NCBI RefSeq assembly: GCF_900090145.1
Contig: NZ_FMHI01000021.1
Location: 63,213-127,212 of the forward strand
Direction: 5' to 3'
From: Streptomyces sp. WMMB 322
Lineage (GTDB): Bacteria > Actinomycetota > Actinomycetes > Streptomycetales > Streptomycetaceae
Length of the DNA: 64,000 nucleotides
Shown here: positions 53,232-61,754 of the stretch, in pieces
How the letters are laid out: the number at the start of each line of letters is the position of its first letter
How positions within the stretch are numbered: the stretch's first letter is position 1
Program-made: the position numbers and the translations under genes
Notes under the pieces: generated by a model
What the model was told of the DNA's origin: nothing
Databases searched by the model: none
The model's input: the letters and a program-made list of their open reading frames with translations, nothing else

Positions 53232-54035
53232 ATGACCAGCGTCTCCACCCACCCCGACCACCACCGCATCAGCCCGGTCTTCCTCGGACTCGCCGCGGTC
53301 ATGGGCGTCTCCGGCTGGGCCGTCTGGTCGGGGCTGGCCGACGTGACGGGCGTGGCGGTCTTCTTCTTCGTCGTGTCGGGCTGGATCGTCTCGCTGTGCC
53401 TGCACGAATACGCACACGCCCACACGGCGCTGCGCAGCGGCGACACCTCGGTCGCCGCCAAGGGCTATCTCACGCTCAACCCGTTCAAGTACACGCACGC
53501 CCTGCTGAGCATCGTGCTGCCGGTCGTCTTCGTCGTCCTCGGCGGTATCGGACTGCCGGGCGGCGCCGTCTACATCGAACGCGGACGCATTCGCGGCCGC
53601 TGGCGGCACAGCCTCATCTCGGCCGCGGGGCCCGCCACGAACGCCCTGTTCGCGGCCGTTCTGACGGCCCCGTTCTGGCTGGATGCGATGGGGCAGGTTC
53701 CCTTCGCGTTCCGCTACGCGCTCGCGTTCCTAGCGATGCTCCAGGTGACGGCGGCCATCCTCAATCTGCTGCCCGTGCCGGGGCTGGACGGCTACGGCGT
53801 GCTGGAGCCGTGGCTGTCACCCGCGGCACGCCGGCAGGCGGAGCCCTTCGCGCCCTTCGGCCTGCTGGTGGTCTTCGGCTTCCTGTGGGTCCCGGCCGTC
53901 AACGGCGTCTTCTGGGACGGGATAGGTCACGTCATGGGCGTGCTGAACGTCACGGACCTGGACGTGGCTTACGGCTACGACTACTTCCGCTTCTGGCAGG
54001 GCGAGCCCGAACTCTCCGTCACTCCGCAGCCGTAG
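53232..54035 (+). CDS. Site-2 protease-like membrane metalloprotease (peptidase M50)
   Basis: 267 residues with about six membrane helices. The zinc motif H58-E59-x2-H62 (CLHEYAHAH) lies in the second helix, and the third zinc ligand is the Asp of LLPVPGLDGYGVLEP near residue 185. M50 proteases cut membrane-bound regulators such as anti-sigma factors. The substrate is unknown. ATG 53232 lies eight bases after TACGGT and lacks a ribosome-binding site, hence probably leaderless. Its 3' end overlaps the convergent small membrane-protein gene by 17 bp. Confidence 0.9.
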   Translation: MTSVSTHPDHHRISPVFLGLAAVMGVSGWAVWSGLADVTGVAVFFFVVSGWIVSLCLHEYAHAHTALRSGDTSVAAKGYLTLNPFKYTHALLSIVLPVVFVVLGGIGLPGGAVYIERGRIRGRWRHSLISAAGPATNALFAAVLTAPFWLDAMGQVPFAFRYALAFLAMLQVTAAILNLLPVPGLDGYGVLEPWLSPAARRQAEPFAPFGLLVVFGFLWVPAVNGVFWDGIGHVMGVLNVTDLDVAYGYDYFRFWQGEPELSVTPQP

Positions 54036-54243
54036 CCTCGCGGGCGGCCGACGCGCGGCGGGCCTTGCGCCCGTAGTACCACGCCATGTTGGAGGCGAGA
54101 CCCGCCAGCAGCACCCATACGACGCCGAGCCAGCTGCCCTTGACGAACGAGAGCACCGCCGCTATCACGGCGAGCGCGCACAGGACGGTGGCGTAGCGGG
54201 CGATCCCCCGCGACGAGCGGGGGGAGACGGCGGGGGCGGACAT
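54019..54243 (-). CDS. Small two-helix membrane protein (74 aa)
   Basis: ATG 54243 has GGAG eight bases before it. Two membrane helices are likely, about residues 14-32 (ARYATVLCALAVIAAVLSFV) and 37-53 (WLGVVWVLLAGLASNMAW), followed by a basic Arg/Ala-rich tail. Composition and codon use are those of a real gene. It is tail-to-tail with the M50 protease with a 17-bp overlap. The function is unknown. Confidence 0.75.
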   Translation of the reverse strand: MSAPAVSPRSSRGIARYATVLCALAVIAAVLSFVKGSWLGVVWVLLAGLASNMAWYYGRKARRASAAREATAAE

Positions 54244-54491
54244 GCGGGCGGCTCCAGTCGGACGGTGCGGGGCAGGGGACGGCGGTACGGAACGGGCGGT
54301 GCGGCCCGGCCGGTACGGGCGCGCGGTGCGCCGTGCGCGCGGGCTCCCGGCGAGGGGTCGGAGACGCGGTGCGCGGTGCGCCGTGCAGGCAGCCGTGCCT
54401 CCGGTGCCTGCCGGGCGCGGCCCGGCCGCCTCACCCATTGTCCCCCATCCCCGCGGCAGGCTCGCGCCCCCGTCCCCGGGCCGCACACGGC

Positions 54492-55202
54492 TCACATGTC
54501 GGTGAAGCGGATGCCCGCGTGCACCTTGTAACGCCGGTTGACGGAGATGAGGTTGGCCACGATCGACTCCACCTGGTGCGCATTGCGCAGCCGCCCCGAG
54601 AAGACGCCCCGCATGCCGGGGATGCGGCCCGCGAGCGCCTGCACGACCGCGCAGTCCTCCCTGTCCTCGCCGAGCACCATCACGTCCGTGTCGATCTTCT
54701 CGACGGCGGCGTCCATGAGCAGCACCGCGGAGAGATGGTGGAACGCAGCGGTGACCCTGGAGTCCGGCAGCAGCGCCTCGGCCTGCTGAGCGGCGCTGCC
54801 CTCCTCGGGACGGATCGCGTAGGCGCCCTTCTTGTCGAAGCCGAGGGGGTTCACGCAGTCCACGACGAGCTTGCCGCGCAGCTCCTCGCGGAGCGCCTCC
54901 AGCGTCCGGGCGTGCCCGTCCCACGGCACGGCGACGATCACCACGTCCGAACGGCGCGCGCACTCCGCGTTCTCGGCGCCCTCCACGCCGAGGCCCAGTT
55001 CCTGTGCGGCCTGTTCGGCCCGCTCGGCGGCGCGCGATCCGATGACGACGCGCTGGCCCGCCCGCGCCAGCCGGTAGGCCAGGCCGCGGCCCTGGTCGCC
55101 GGTGCCGCCGAGGACACCGACGGTGAGGTCCGAGACGTCCGGCAGGTCCCAGGGGTCCTTCCGGGGTGCGGGCGAAGAGGATGCGGATGCGGAGGAAGTC
55201 AT
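54492..55202 (-). CDS. npdG: NADPH-dependent F420 reductase (F420:NADP+ oxidoreductase)
   Basis: 236 residues. The NADP-binding site is LTVGVLGGTGDQGRGLAYRL with GSRAAERAE at the end of strand 2 (Ser-Arg, favouring NADPH). The later AFHHLSAVLLMD motif and the closing segment VESIVANLISVNRRYK match the F420 reductase (NpdG/Fno) family. It transfers hydride between NADP(H) and the deazaflavin cofactor F420, supplying reduced F420 for actinobacterial reductases. The 25-residue Ser/Ala-rich N-terminus precedes the domain; ATG 55202 has AGGA about ten bases upstream. Confidence 0.9.
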   Translation of the reverse strand: MTSSASASSSPAPRKDPWDLPDVSDLTVGVLGGTGDQGRGLAYRLARAGQRVVIGSRAAERAEQAAQELGLGVEGAENAECARRSDVVIVAVPWDGHARTLEALREELRGKLVVDCVNPLGFDKKGAYAIRPEEGSAAQQAEALLPDSRVTAAFHHLSAVLLMDAAVEKIDTDVMVLGEDREDCAVVQALAGRIPGMRGVFSGRLRNAHQVESIVANLISVNRRYKVHAGIRFTDM

Positions 55203-55323
55203 ACGGGGGATCCTGCCACCCGGTGCACCGGCCGCGCCTCACTCCCGGCCGTGAAGGTGATCACGTACGCGGGGCGCACGCGGGGCCCCGCGCATCCGCC
55301 GGGCGTGCACCGGGCCCGGCGGC

Positions 55324-55804
55324 TCAGCGCGCGGGCCCGGTGCCCGGCCGCGCGGAACCGCCCCGGCCGAGCGTCTCGCAGAGGTCCTCGTACGGGCCGC
55401 GCAGATCGAGGAGCGTGCGTGACGACGTCCCGCCGTCCTTCGTGATCTGCACGGACATCGAACCGCGGCCGGTGATCCACCTGTTGTGCATCGGCCGGTC
55501 CGACGTGTGGAAGCCCGCGCCCCAGTCGCCGCCGCTGAGGATGTACGAGTCGGCGCCGAGGCAGGTGATGGTGCCCGAGCCGGAGATGTCGCGCGTGACC
55601 TTCCGCCCGGTGGCGAGGTTCGTCACAACCATCACCAGCGGTCCGCTCTCCGCCGCGAAGACCGGCCGGTCCTTCTCGTCGTACCGGGTCCGCAACGTCA
55701 GGTCGTCGACGGGGAATTCGGCCACCTTGGCGGACGGGGCTGCTGCTCGCGCCGTCCGCGTTCAGCTCGTACGTGCCGTGCGACCCGGACAACGAACAAC
55801 CCAC
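55324..55804 (-). pseudogene. Frameshifted gene for a small lipoprotein-like protein
   Basis: A GTG at 55804 starts GCSLSGSHGTYELNADGASS in one frame. After a C-rich run near 55735, the sequence continues in a second frame as KVAEFPVDDLTLRTRYDEKD and so on to a stop at 55324-55326. Removing one C restores a single 159-residue protein. The G-C-S near the start resembles a lipobox (mature lipoprotein start), but no signal peptide is encoded upstream, so the 5' part may also be lost. A sequencing error in the C run is the alternative. An ATG at 55725 could restart translation of the 133-residue second part. Family unknown. Confidence 0.55.
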
Positions 55805-55893
55805 GCTGTACTACGAGGTGACCCGTGACCCGCTGCCCCGTGACCCCGTCCCCCCGGTGCCGCCCCCGGTGCCGGGGCCGGAGGAAGGAAACG

Positions 55894-57027
55894 TCAGGGA
55901 GCGTCCGGCCCGCCGGCCAGCTCCGCGACGGGTATCCGTGTGAACGTCACCGTCGCGTAGGGGCTCTCGTCCCCCGTCTCGTAGAGCAGGCCGAGCGTGT
56001 CGTCGTCGACGCGGACGAGGTCCGAGTAGGCGGCGGGCCGGTCGTCCACCGTGTGCACGGTCCGCCAGTTCGCACCGCCGTCGGTGGACGCGCGCAGCGT
56101 CATCTCCCGCCGCTCCTCGGGGTGACCCGGCGCGGAGAAGACCAGCAGCTCCGGGTCGTAGAGCTGCAGCACGCTCGCCTCGACCACCGGCGCGGTCAGC
56201 TGCGGCTGCGGGGCGAACGGGGCGAGCAGCCGCTCGCCGCCGTCCCCGGAGTGGGCGTCGGCGCGGTGCTCGGGGGCGATCGCATCGGTGCGGGTGTTGA
56301 AGTAGAGGCGGCCGTCCGGGAGTTCGGCCGCCGTCGTCTCGTTGACGTTGACCCAGCCGTCGGGGTTGTCGTCGGTGTAGCCGATGCGCCAGGTCTCGCC
56401 GCCGTCGTCGCTGAGCAGGTCGTGGCCGCCGTTGTAGCGCCCCTGAGTGCCGTCGTCCCCGCCCTCCGGCGGCAGCGAGTGGTTCGCCGGAACGACGAGA
56501 CGCCCCGCGTACGGGCTCCTCTCCAGCCGCAGGGCGTGGCCCGGTGTCGTCGCGTACCAGCGCCAGTGCGGCAGCTTCGCGGACGGGGTGATCTCGCGCG
56601 CCGCGGACCAGCTCACCCCGGAGTCCGTGCTCTGCTGCACCCACACGCGGCGGCCGTCCTCGGCCGTGACCTCACCGCGGCGGATGCGGGACTCGGTCGC
56701 GTCGGCGGCGTTGGTGACGAAGACCAGGACGATACGGCCGCCCGTGAGGCAGCCTTCCCCCTCGCCCGGGGGGATCACGATTGGCGACGGATTGCCCGCG
56801 GTGCCCGCCCCGTACGACGCGACGACGCTCAGTGCCCCCCAGCTTCGCCCGCCGTCGTCGGAGCGCCGGGCGACGATGTCGATGTGCCCGGTGTCGCTCG
56901 AGGAGTCCACCCGCCCCTCGGCGAACGCGAGCAGTGCGCCGTCGGGTGCAAGGACGCACGCGGGAATGCGGAAGCTCGCATAGCCGTCGCTTCCCGAACT
57001 GAACGGCACAGAGGTCTCGTACGGCAT
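55894..57027 (-). CDS. Exo-alpha-sialidase (neuraminidase), GH33 family
   Basis: 377 residues. The FRIP motif (F19-R-I-P) of the active-site arginine and four Asp-boxes (SDDGGRSWG, STDSGVSWS, SDDGGETWR, STDGGANWR) define the six-bladed propeller. The nucleophile Tyr/Glu pair probably lies in VEASVLQLYDPELLVFSA. It would release sialic acid (or 2-keto-3-deoxynonulosonic acid) from glycans. There is no signal peptide with the start at 57027 (GGGAG six bases upstream), so it appears cytoplasmic unless the start is further upstream. A promoter with TTGACG and TACTTT, 17 bp apart, is at 57076-57104. It is divergent from the SIS-like/dehydrogenase/DUF2264 genes. Confidence 0.88.
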   Translation of the reverse strand: MPYETSVPFSSGSDGYASFRIPACVLAPDGALLAFAEGRVDSSSDTGHIDIVARRSDDGGRSWGALSVVASYGAGTAGNPSPIVIPPGEGEGCLTGGRIVLVFVTNAADATESRIRRGEVTAEDGRRVWVQQSTDSGVSWSAAREITPSAKLPHWRWYATTPGHALRLERSPYAGRLVVPANHSLPPEGGDDGTQGRYNGGHDLLSDDGGETWRIGYTDDNPDGWVNVNETTAAELPDGRLYFNTRTDAIAPEHRADAHSGDGGERLLAPFAPQPQLTAPVVEASVLQLYDPELLVFSAPGHPEERREMTLRASTDGGANWRTVHTVDDRPAAYSDLVRVDDDTLGLLYETGDESPYATVTFTRIPVAELAGGPDAP

Positions 57028-57075
57028 GAGCGGCTCCCAACTTCCGGGCTCGGGAACGGAGTCCACTGATGCCCG

Positions 57076-57104
57076 AAAGTAAGCACGCAGCAACGGAGCG
57101 TCAA
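57076..57104 (-). promoter_or_regulatory. Sigma-70 type promoter of the sialidase gene
   Basis: On the minus strand TTGACG (57104-57099) and TACTTT (57081-57076) are separated by exactly 17 bp, 49 bp upstream of the ATG. This is one of few near-consensus promoters in the window. Confidence 0.6.
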
Positions 57105-57279
57105 TGAAACAGGAGATGAACAGCCGGGTGCGCCTCACAGAAGACGCGTCTCCCCCGGGGGCCTTTGGCGCTGTCGGTGCGGACGGTGCGCCCCGGGCGG
57201 CGCCCCCAGCCACATCCGTACGGGTGACCACAGCCGAATCGCCCGTTGCACAGGGGCTGTTGAGGCATCATGCCGGGCA

Positions 57280-57930
57280 ATGGATGCAGTACGAGTCGCA
57301 CATCTGCGGGAAGTGCTCGCGGGGACGGAATGGGTGCAGTCCGCACGCCGGTTCGCCGGTTCGCTGCGCACGTCCGTCACCCCGCATCGCGGCGGTCTGC
57401 TGCTGGTCGGCACCGAGACGTACGAACCGTGGCACCTGGCCGCGCACCTCGACGACGAGGCCGCCTGGTCCGGGCAGCCCGAACTGTCCCCCACGCTCGT
57501 ACGGCACCGCGTACCGCCCGCCGCTCCCGCGCATCTCTCCGCGGGACTGGGCCGGATCGAGGCCGCGGGGCGCAGGGAGACGGTCCTGGTGGTCTCCCCG
57601 GGGGAGCCGGGCGCGGAGCTGCTGGAACGCGTGCACGGCGCACGCCGGGCAGGCGCCACGGTGCTGGCACTGGACGAAGGCGGCAGCGCAGGCGCCCTGG
57701 CCGATCTCCGGGGCATCGCGCACGACGCGCTGAGCGCCGACGCGGCCGAGGTCGATCTCGAGATGGTCCAGCATCTGGTGAGCGCGGCGGCCGGCGAGAC
57801 CTTCCAGGGGCGGCGCGGCCCGGGTGGCCCGCCGGGAGCACCGGCCACGGCCGGATCGCGGCGCCCGTTCCGCGACCGCCTCTCCCGCATCGCCGAACAG
57901 CTCTCGGCACCGCCGCCCACCCGCTGGTGA
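57280..57930 (+). CDS. Unknown protein, possible SIS/Rossmann-like fold
   Basis: 216 residues. Strand-helix units such as GGLLLVGTETYEPWHLAAHL, VLVVSPGEPGAELLERVHGA and GATVLALDEGGSAGALADLR suggest a nucleotide/sugar-phosphate-binding alpha/beta fold similar to SIS domains, but no catalytic motif is seen. The C-terminal 40 residues are Gly/Pro/Arg-rich and probably disordered. ATG 57280 has no clear ribosome-binding site. It is divergent from the sialidase and 311 bp upstream of the dehydrogenase, so joint transcription is uncertain. Confidence 0.7.
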   Translation: MDAVRVAHLREVLAGTEWVQSARRFAGSLRTSVTPHRGGLLLVGTETYEPWHLAAHLDDEAAWSGQPELSPTLVRHRVPPAAPAHLSAGLGRIEAAGRRETVLVVSPGEPGAELLERVHGARRAGATVLALDEGGSAGALADLRGIAHDALSADAAEVDLEMVQHLVSAAAGETFQGRRGPGGPPGAPATAGSRRPFRDRLSRIAEQLSAPPPTRW

Positions 57931-58241
57931 GGCCGACCGCCTCCGCGAGGATCCGGCAGCGGCACGGGCGGAGCGCCGCGGCAGCGGCAGTAGACCGGCC
58001 GCCGGGACGGACAAGCCGACCGCCGCGGCAGCAGACCCGCAGCCGGGACGGGCGTACCGGCCGCCACGACGGACGAGCCGGCCGCCGGAACAGACCGGCA
58101 CCCGCTGCCCGGCCGCTCTCCCCCGGCGTCCGCAGCTCCCGACGCCCGGAAGATCGCCCGGGCATCTGGTGCTCCGGACGGGCACGGGGCAAGCTCGGAC
58201 TGCCGGCCCCACCGCGCCGTACCAGCCCGCGCAGGAGACAG
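57931..58241. other. 311-bp spacer without supported gene
   Basis: The stretch is made of loosely repeated G/C-rich words (CCGCCGGGACGGACAAGCCG and variants) that keep long frames open but lacks start signals. It may contain a separate promoter for the dehydrogenase/DUF2264 operon. Confidence 0.45.
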
Positions 58242-59258
58242 ATGCCCCCTCACCGCCGTCCCCGTGCGGCCCTCGCCATGGATCCCGCCGCGGCCCGTGC
58301 CGTCCTCCACAACGACGTGCTCGCGGAGCTCGCCGGACTCACCGCACCGTCACCGCTCCCCGCCCTTCACGACCTCGGCGGCGACCGGGCACGGCAGGTG
58401 CTCTCCGGCACCGAGCTGCTGATCACGGGCTGGGGCTGCCCGCCCCTCGACGAGGCCGTGCTGGCGTCCGCCCCGCGCCTGCGCGCGGTGGCGCACACCG
58501 CCGGCAGCGTGCGCGGGCACATCACGGACGCCTGCTGGGAGCGCGGCATCGAGGTCTCCTCGGCAGCCGCCGCCAACGCCCTCCCCGTCGCGGAGTACAC
58601 GGTGGCGATGATCCTGCTCAGCGGCAAGCGCGTCCTGGAGACGGCCCGCGACTACGCCTCCGCGCGGGCCCGCACGGACTGGCTGCACGACCGCCCCGGC
58701 ATGGGCAACTACCGCCGCACCGTGGGAATCCTCAGCGCCTCCCTGATCGGCCGTCGTGTGATCGAGCTGCTGCGCCCGTACGACTTCCGGGTACTGCTCC
58801 ACGACCCGTTCGTCACGGACGAGGAAGCCGCCGTGCTCGGTGTGCGCCTCGTCCCGCTGGAGCGGCTCTTCGCAGAGTGCGACGTGGTCAGCGTCCACAC
58901 GCCGCTGCTGCCCGGGACCCGCGGACTGGTGGGAGGCCGGCTCATCGCCGCCATGCGGCAGGACGCCACCCTCCTCAACACCGCGCGCGGCGCCGTCCTC
59001 GACCAGGACGCGCTCACCGAGGCCGTGCGGGCCGGCCGCATCCGCGCGGTGCTGGACGTGACGGAGCCGGAGGTGCTGCCGCCCGAACACCCGCTGTGGG
59101 ACTGCGAGAACGCGTTCATCACCCCGCACATCGCCGGTTCCCTGGGCAACGAGCTGCGCCGGCTGGCGGACCTGACCGTCTCCGAAGTCGCCCGCTGGGC
59201 CCGCGGCGAGGGCTTCGCCCACCCCGTACGACGCGAAAGGCTGGCGTACCTCGCATGA
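58242..59258 (+). CDS. D-isomer-specific 2-hydroxyacid dehydrogenase
   Basis: 338 residues. The catalytic trio is present: Arg in NTARGAVLDQDALTEAV, Glu in DVTEPEVLPPEHPL and His in TPHIAGSLGNEL. The NAD-binding motif reads GILSASLIGRRV, with Ser-Ala-Ser in place of the usual G-x-G-x2-G centre, which is unusual. These enzymes interconvert 2-oxo and D-2-hydroxy acids. ATG 58242 is preceded by AGGAG. The stop overlaps the DUF2264 gene (ATGA), so the two work together, probably in breakdown of a sugar acid or polysaccharide fragment. Confidence 0.87.
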   Translation: MPPHRRPRAALAMDPAAARAVLHNDVLAELAGLTAPSPLPALHDLGGDRARQVLSGTELLITGWGCPPLDEAVLASAPRLRAVAHTAGSVRGHITDACWERGIEVSSAAAANALPVAEYTVAMILLSGKRVLETARDYASARARTDWLHDRPGMGNYRRTVGILSASLIGRRVIELLRPYDFRVLLHDPFVTDEEAAVLGVRLVPLERLFAECDVVSVHTPLLPGTRGLVGGRLIAAMRQDATLLNTARGAVLDQDALTEAVRAGRIRAVLDVTEPEVLPPEHPLWDCENAFITPHIAGSLGNELRRLADLTVSEVARWARGEGFAHPVRRERLAYLA

Positions 59259-61330
59259 CCAGGACCACTGCCGGCCGGAGGGCTGCCCCCCTCCGGCGCC
59301 TCTCCGGGCTCCCCTTCGAACTGCCGCCGGAGGACCGGGAGTCGAGCCCGTTCACCGGCTGGACCCGCGCCCACTGGGAGGCCACCGCCGACGGCCTGCT
59401 GAACGCCGCCTGGCGCTTCGCCACCCCGCGCGGCGCGATGCTCGACCTGCCGGGCCGCCCCTCCCGCACGGGTGTGCGCTCCGACGGGCTGGAGGGCTAC
59501 GCGCGGACTCTCCTCGCCGCCGCCTTCCGCGTCGCCGGTGCGCGGGGCGCCGACCCGCACGGCCTGCTGGAGCGGTACGCGGACGGGCTGGCGGCCGGCA
59601 CGCGCACACCCGGACGGGACGACGGGGAGTCGTGGCCGCGGATCCTCGACCACACCGTCTACGGCCAGCCGATGGTGGAGTCGGCGTCCGTCGCGCTGGG
59701 GCTGCGGCTGACCCGTGCGTGGCTGTGGGACCGCCTCGACGAGACCGTGCAGGACCGGGCCGAGGAATGGCTGCGCGGCGCGCTGCGCCACGTGCCCGCA
59801 CCCAACAACTGGTATCTCTTCCCTCTCACCGTGGCCGGGTTCCTGGAAGCGGCGGGACGGGGCGACGAGGAGACGCGTCGGGCGATCGGGCGGGGTCTGG
59901 AACTGCTGGAGAGCTGGTACGCGGGCGAGGGCTGGTACTCGGACGGGGACGGCCGCGCGTTCGACCACTACAACGGCTGGGCGCTGCACCTGTATCCGCT
60001 GCTGCACGCCCATCTCGCGCAGGACGCCGCGGAGTCGGCCCGTCACGGTGCCCGGCTCCGCGCCCACCTCGACGGCTTCTCCCTGCTCTTCGACGGCAAC
60101 GGCGCGCCCCTCCACTTCGGCCGCTCCCTCACCTACCGCTTCGCCGCGAACGCGGCGGTCGCCCTCGGCGCGCTGACGGGGCACACGCCCCTCTCCCCCG
60201 GCGTCTCCCGGCGGTTGCTGAGCGGCTCCGTGCGCTACTTCCTGGAGCGGGGCGCGGTCGGCCCGGACGGCCTGCTGACGCTGGGCTGGCACGGCCCGCA
60301 CGAGGCCACGGTCCAGGACTACTCCGGCCCGGCCTCCCCGTACTGGGCCTCCAAGGGGCTGCTGCCGCTGCTCGTACCGGAGGACGACCCGCTGTGGACC
60401 GCCCGCGAGGAGCCGGCGCCCAGCGAAGGCCCGGCCCGTGCGGTCGCGCTGCCGTCGGCCGGTCTGCTGATCCAGACGAGCGGCGACGGGCCGGTGCGGC
60501 TGCACAACCACGGCAGCGATCACGTGCCGCCGCACGAGGCGGAGGCCGCGCGGGCGGCCGACCCGCTGTACGCGCGGCTCGCCTACTCCACGCGTACCGG
60601 ACCGACGGCCGCCGCCAACGTGCCCGACAACCACTTCGCCGTGGAGGTCCCGGGCCCGGACGGCACTCCGGTCCGCAGCTCCCGCGTACGCATCCACCCC
60701 ATGGGCGCCGCCGCGGCCGGGGACGGAGCGTGGGGCTGGGCGGCGTCCTGGCACACGCCGGTCTTCCCCTCCGGAGGCCCGATGGTGCCGGGCCTGCGCG
60801 TGCAGAGCCTCACGTATGTGCGGGGCGGCCTCGAACTGCGCCTGCACCGCGTGACGGGCGCGCCCCGGGCGACGCGCGTACGGCTGACGGGCTGGGCGAC
60901 GGGCGTGCCCGGTCACGAGGCGCAGGCGCCGACCGAGGGGCACAGGCCGCACGAGGCCGAGCCGCAGGACCCCGCCGCGCACGCACCGCACGCACCGCAC
61001 GCGTCGCACTCGCTGCACGGCCTGCACGGGTGGGACGAAAACGCCCCGGCCACGCTCCGCGCACCGCAGGGCACCGCCTTCACCCGGTGGGCTCTCGTAC
61101 CGGCACTCACGGGCGAGGCCGAGGGCACCGCCCTCTTCGCCGCACTCGCCACGCTCCCAACGGGCGAGAGCTGCGGGCCCGGAGGGAATCCGGCCCCGCT
61201 CGACCGGGCCGCCGTGCTCGTCTCCGCCGACGACACCTCCGCGGTGATCCGCTGGAGCGCCGACGGCTCCCTCACCCGCATCGCCTTCACGCCGCACTCC
61301 GCCGAGGTCACCAGCTCCCCGGACCCGTAG
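59255..61330 (+). CDS. DUF2264-family protein
   Basis: 691 residues. The N-terminal part (about 30-380) has the helical pattern of an (alpha/alpha)6 barrel, with FTGWTRAHWEATADGLLNAA, WPRILDHTVYGQPMVESASV, NNWYLFPLTVAGFLEAAGRG and DHYNGWALHLYPLLHAHLAQ, as in the DUF2264 family. The C-terminal half forms beta-rich domains. A His-rich linker (PHAPHASHSLHGLHG) lies at about 578-592. The fold is shared with several glycan-degrading enzymes, and DUF2264 genes commonly neighbour sugar-acid dehydrogenases, as here, so polysaccharide catabolism is likely. No signal peptide is seen, so it is probably cytoplasmic. Confidence 0.83.
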   Translation: MTRTTAGRRAAPLRRLSGLPFELPPEDRESSPFTGWTRAHWEATADGLLNAAWRFATPRGAMLDLPGRPSRTGVRSDGLEGYARTLLAAAFRVAGARGADPHGLLERYADGLAAGTRTPGRDDGESWPRILDHTVYGQPMVESASVALGLRLTRAWLWDRLDETVQDRAEEWLRGALRHVPAPNNWYLFPLTVAGFLEAAGRGDEETRRAIGRGLELLESWYAGEGWYSDGDGRAFDHYNGWALHLYPLLHAHLAQDAAESARHGARLRAHLDGFSLLFDGNGAPLHFGRSLTYRFAANAAVALGALTGHTPLSPGVSRRLLSGSVRYFLERGAVGPDGLLTLGWHGPHEATVQDYSGPASPYWASKGLLPLLVPEDDPLWTAREEPAPSEGPARAVALPSAGLLIQTSGDGPVRLHNHGSDHVPPHEAEAARAADPLYARLAYSTRTGPTAAANVPDNHFAVEVPGPDGTPVRSSRVRIHPMGAAAAGDGAWGWAASWHTPVFPSGGPMVPGLRVQSLTYVRGGLELRLHRVTGAPRATRVRLTGWATGVPGHEAQAPTEGHRPHEAEPQDPAAHAPHAPHASHSLHGLHGWDENAPATLRAPQGTAFTRWALVPALTGEAEGTALFAALATLPTGESCGPGGNPAPLDRAAVLVSADDTSAVIRWSADGSLTRIAFTPHSAEVTSSPDP

Positions 61331-61462
61331 GTGCGCTGTCCGGGCACGTCGGTGACGGTGCCCGCGCACCACATCAGCCGGAAACCGCGCGAGGAACGCC
61401 GAGGTGACAGCTGCTGTCGTACTCGCTGGGCCCGCACCCCGGGCAGGTCCGGCCGCCGCGCC

Positions 61463-61702
61463 TCAGCCGTCCGAGGACCCGCTCCCGTCGCGCGGGGGTG
61501 CGTCCTCCCAGCCGGGGTCGTGGTCCCACGCCTCGTTCCGCTTGTGGACGGTCTCGATCGCACGGGACGCCTCGGCGGGGGTCCCGTAGGGGCCCAGCCG
61601 GTTCTTGGCCGGGCACTCCGGGCCCTCCTCGACCTTGCCGTGCTTGATGCAGTAGTACCACTCGCCCGGCTGACCGGGCGCATTGCGCTTGAAGAGAGCC
61701 AT
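61463..61702 (-). CDS. Small unknown protein (79 aa)
   Basis: ATG 61702 is preceded by a GGGGGGAG run about ten bases upstream. The protein begins MALFKRNAPGQPGEWYYCIK and contains Cys18 and Cys30 (KHGKVEEGPECPAKNRLGPY), then a region with Trp and acidic residues (WDHDPGWEDAPP) and a Ser/Gly tail. The C-x11-C pair could bind a metal but this is a guess. It is short, conserved-looking and divergent from map, sharing the 52-bp intergenic region. Confidence 0.75.
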   Translation of the reverse strand: MALFKRNAPGQPGEWYYCIKHGKVEEGPECPAKNRLGPYGTPAEASRAIETVHKRNEAWDHDPGWEDAPPRDGSGSSDG

Positions 61703-61754
61703 AGGGTCATGCTCCCCCCTGAGCCCTGGGCGTACCACCGTTAGACTCGCGCAC

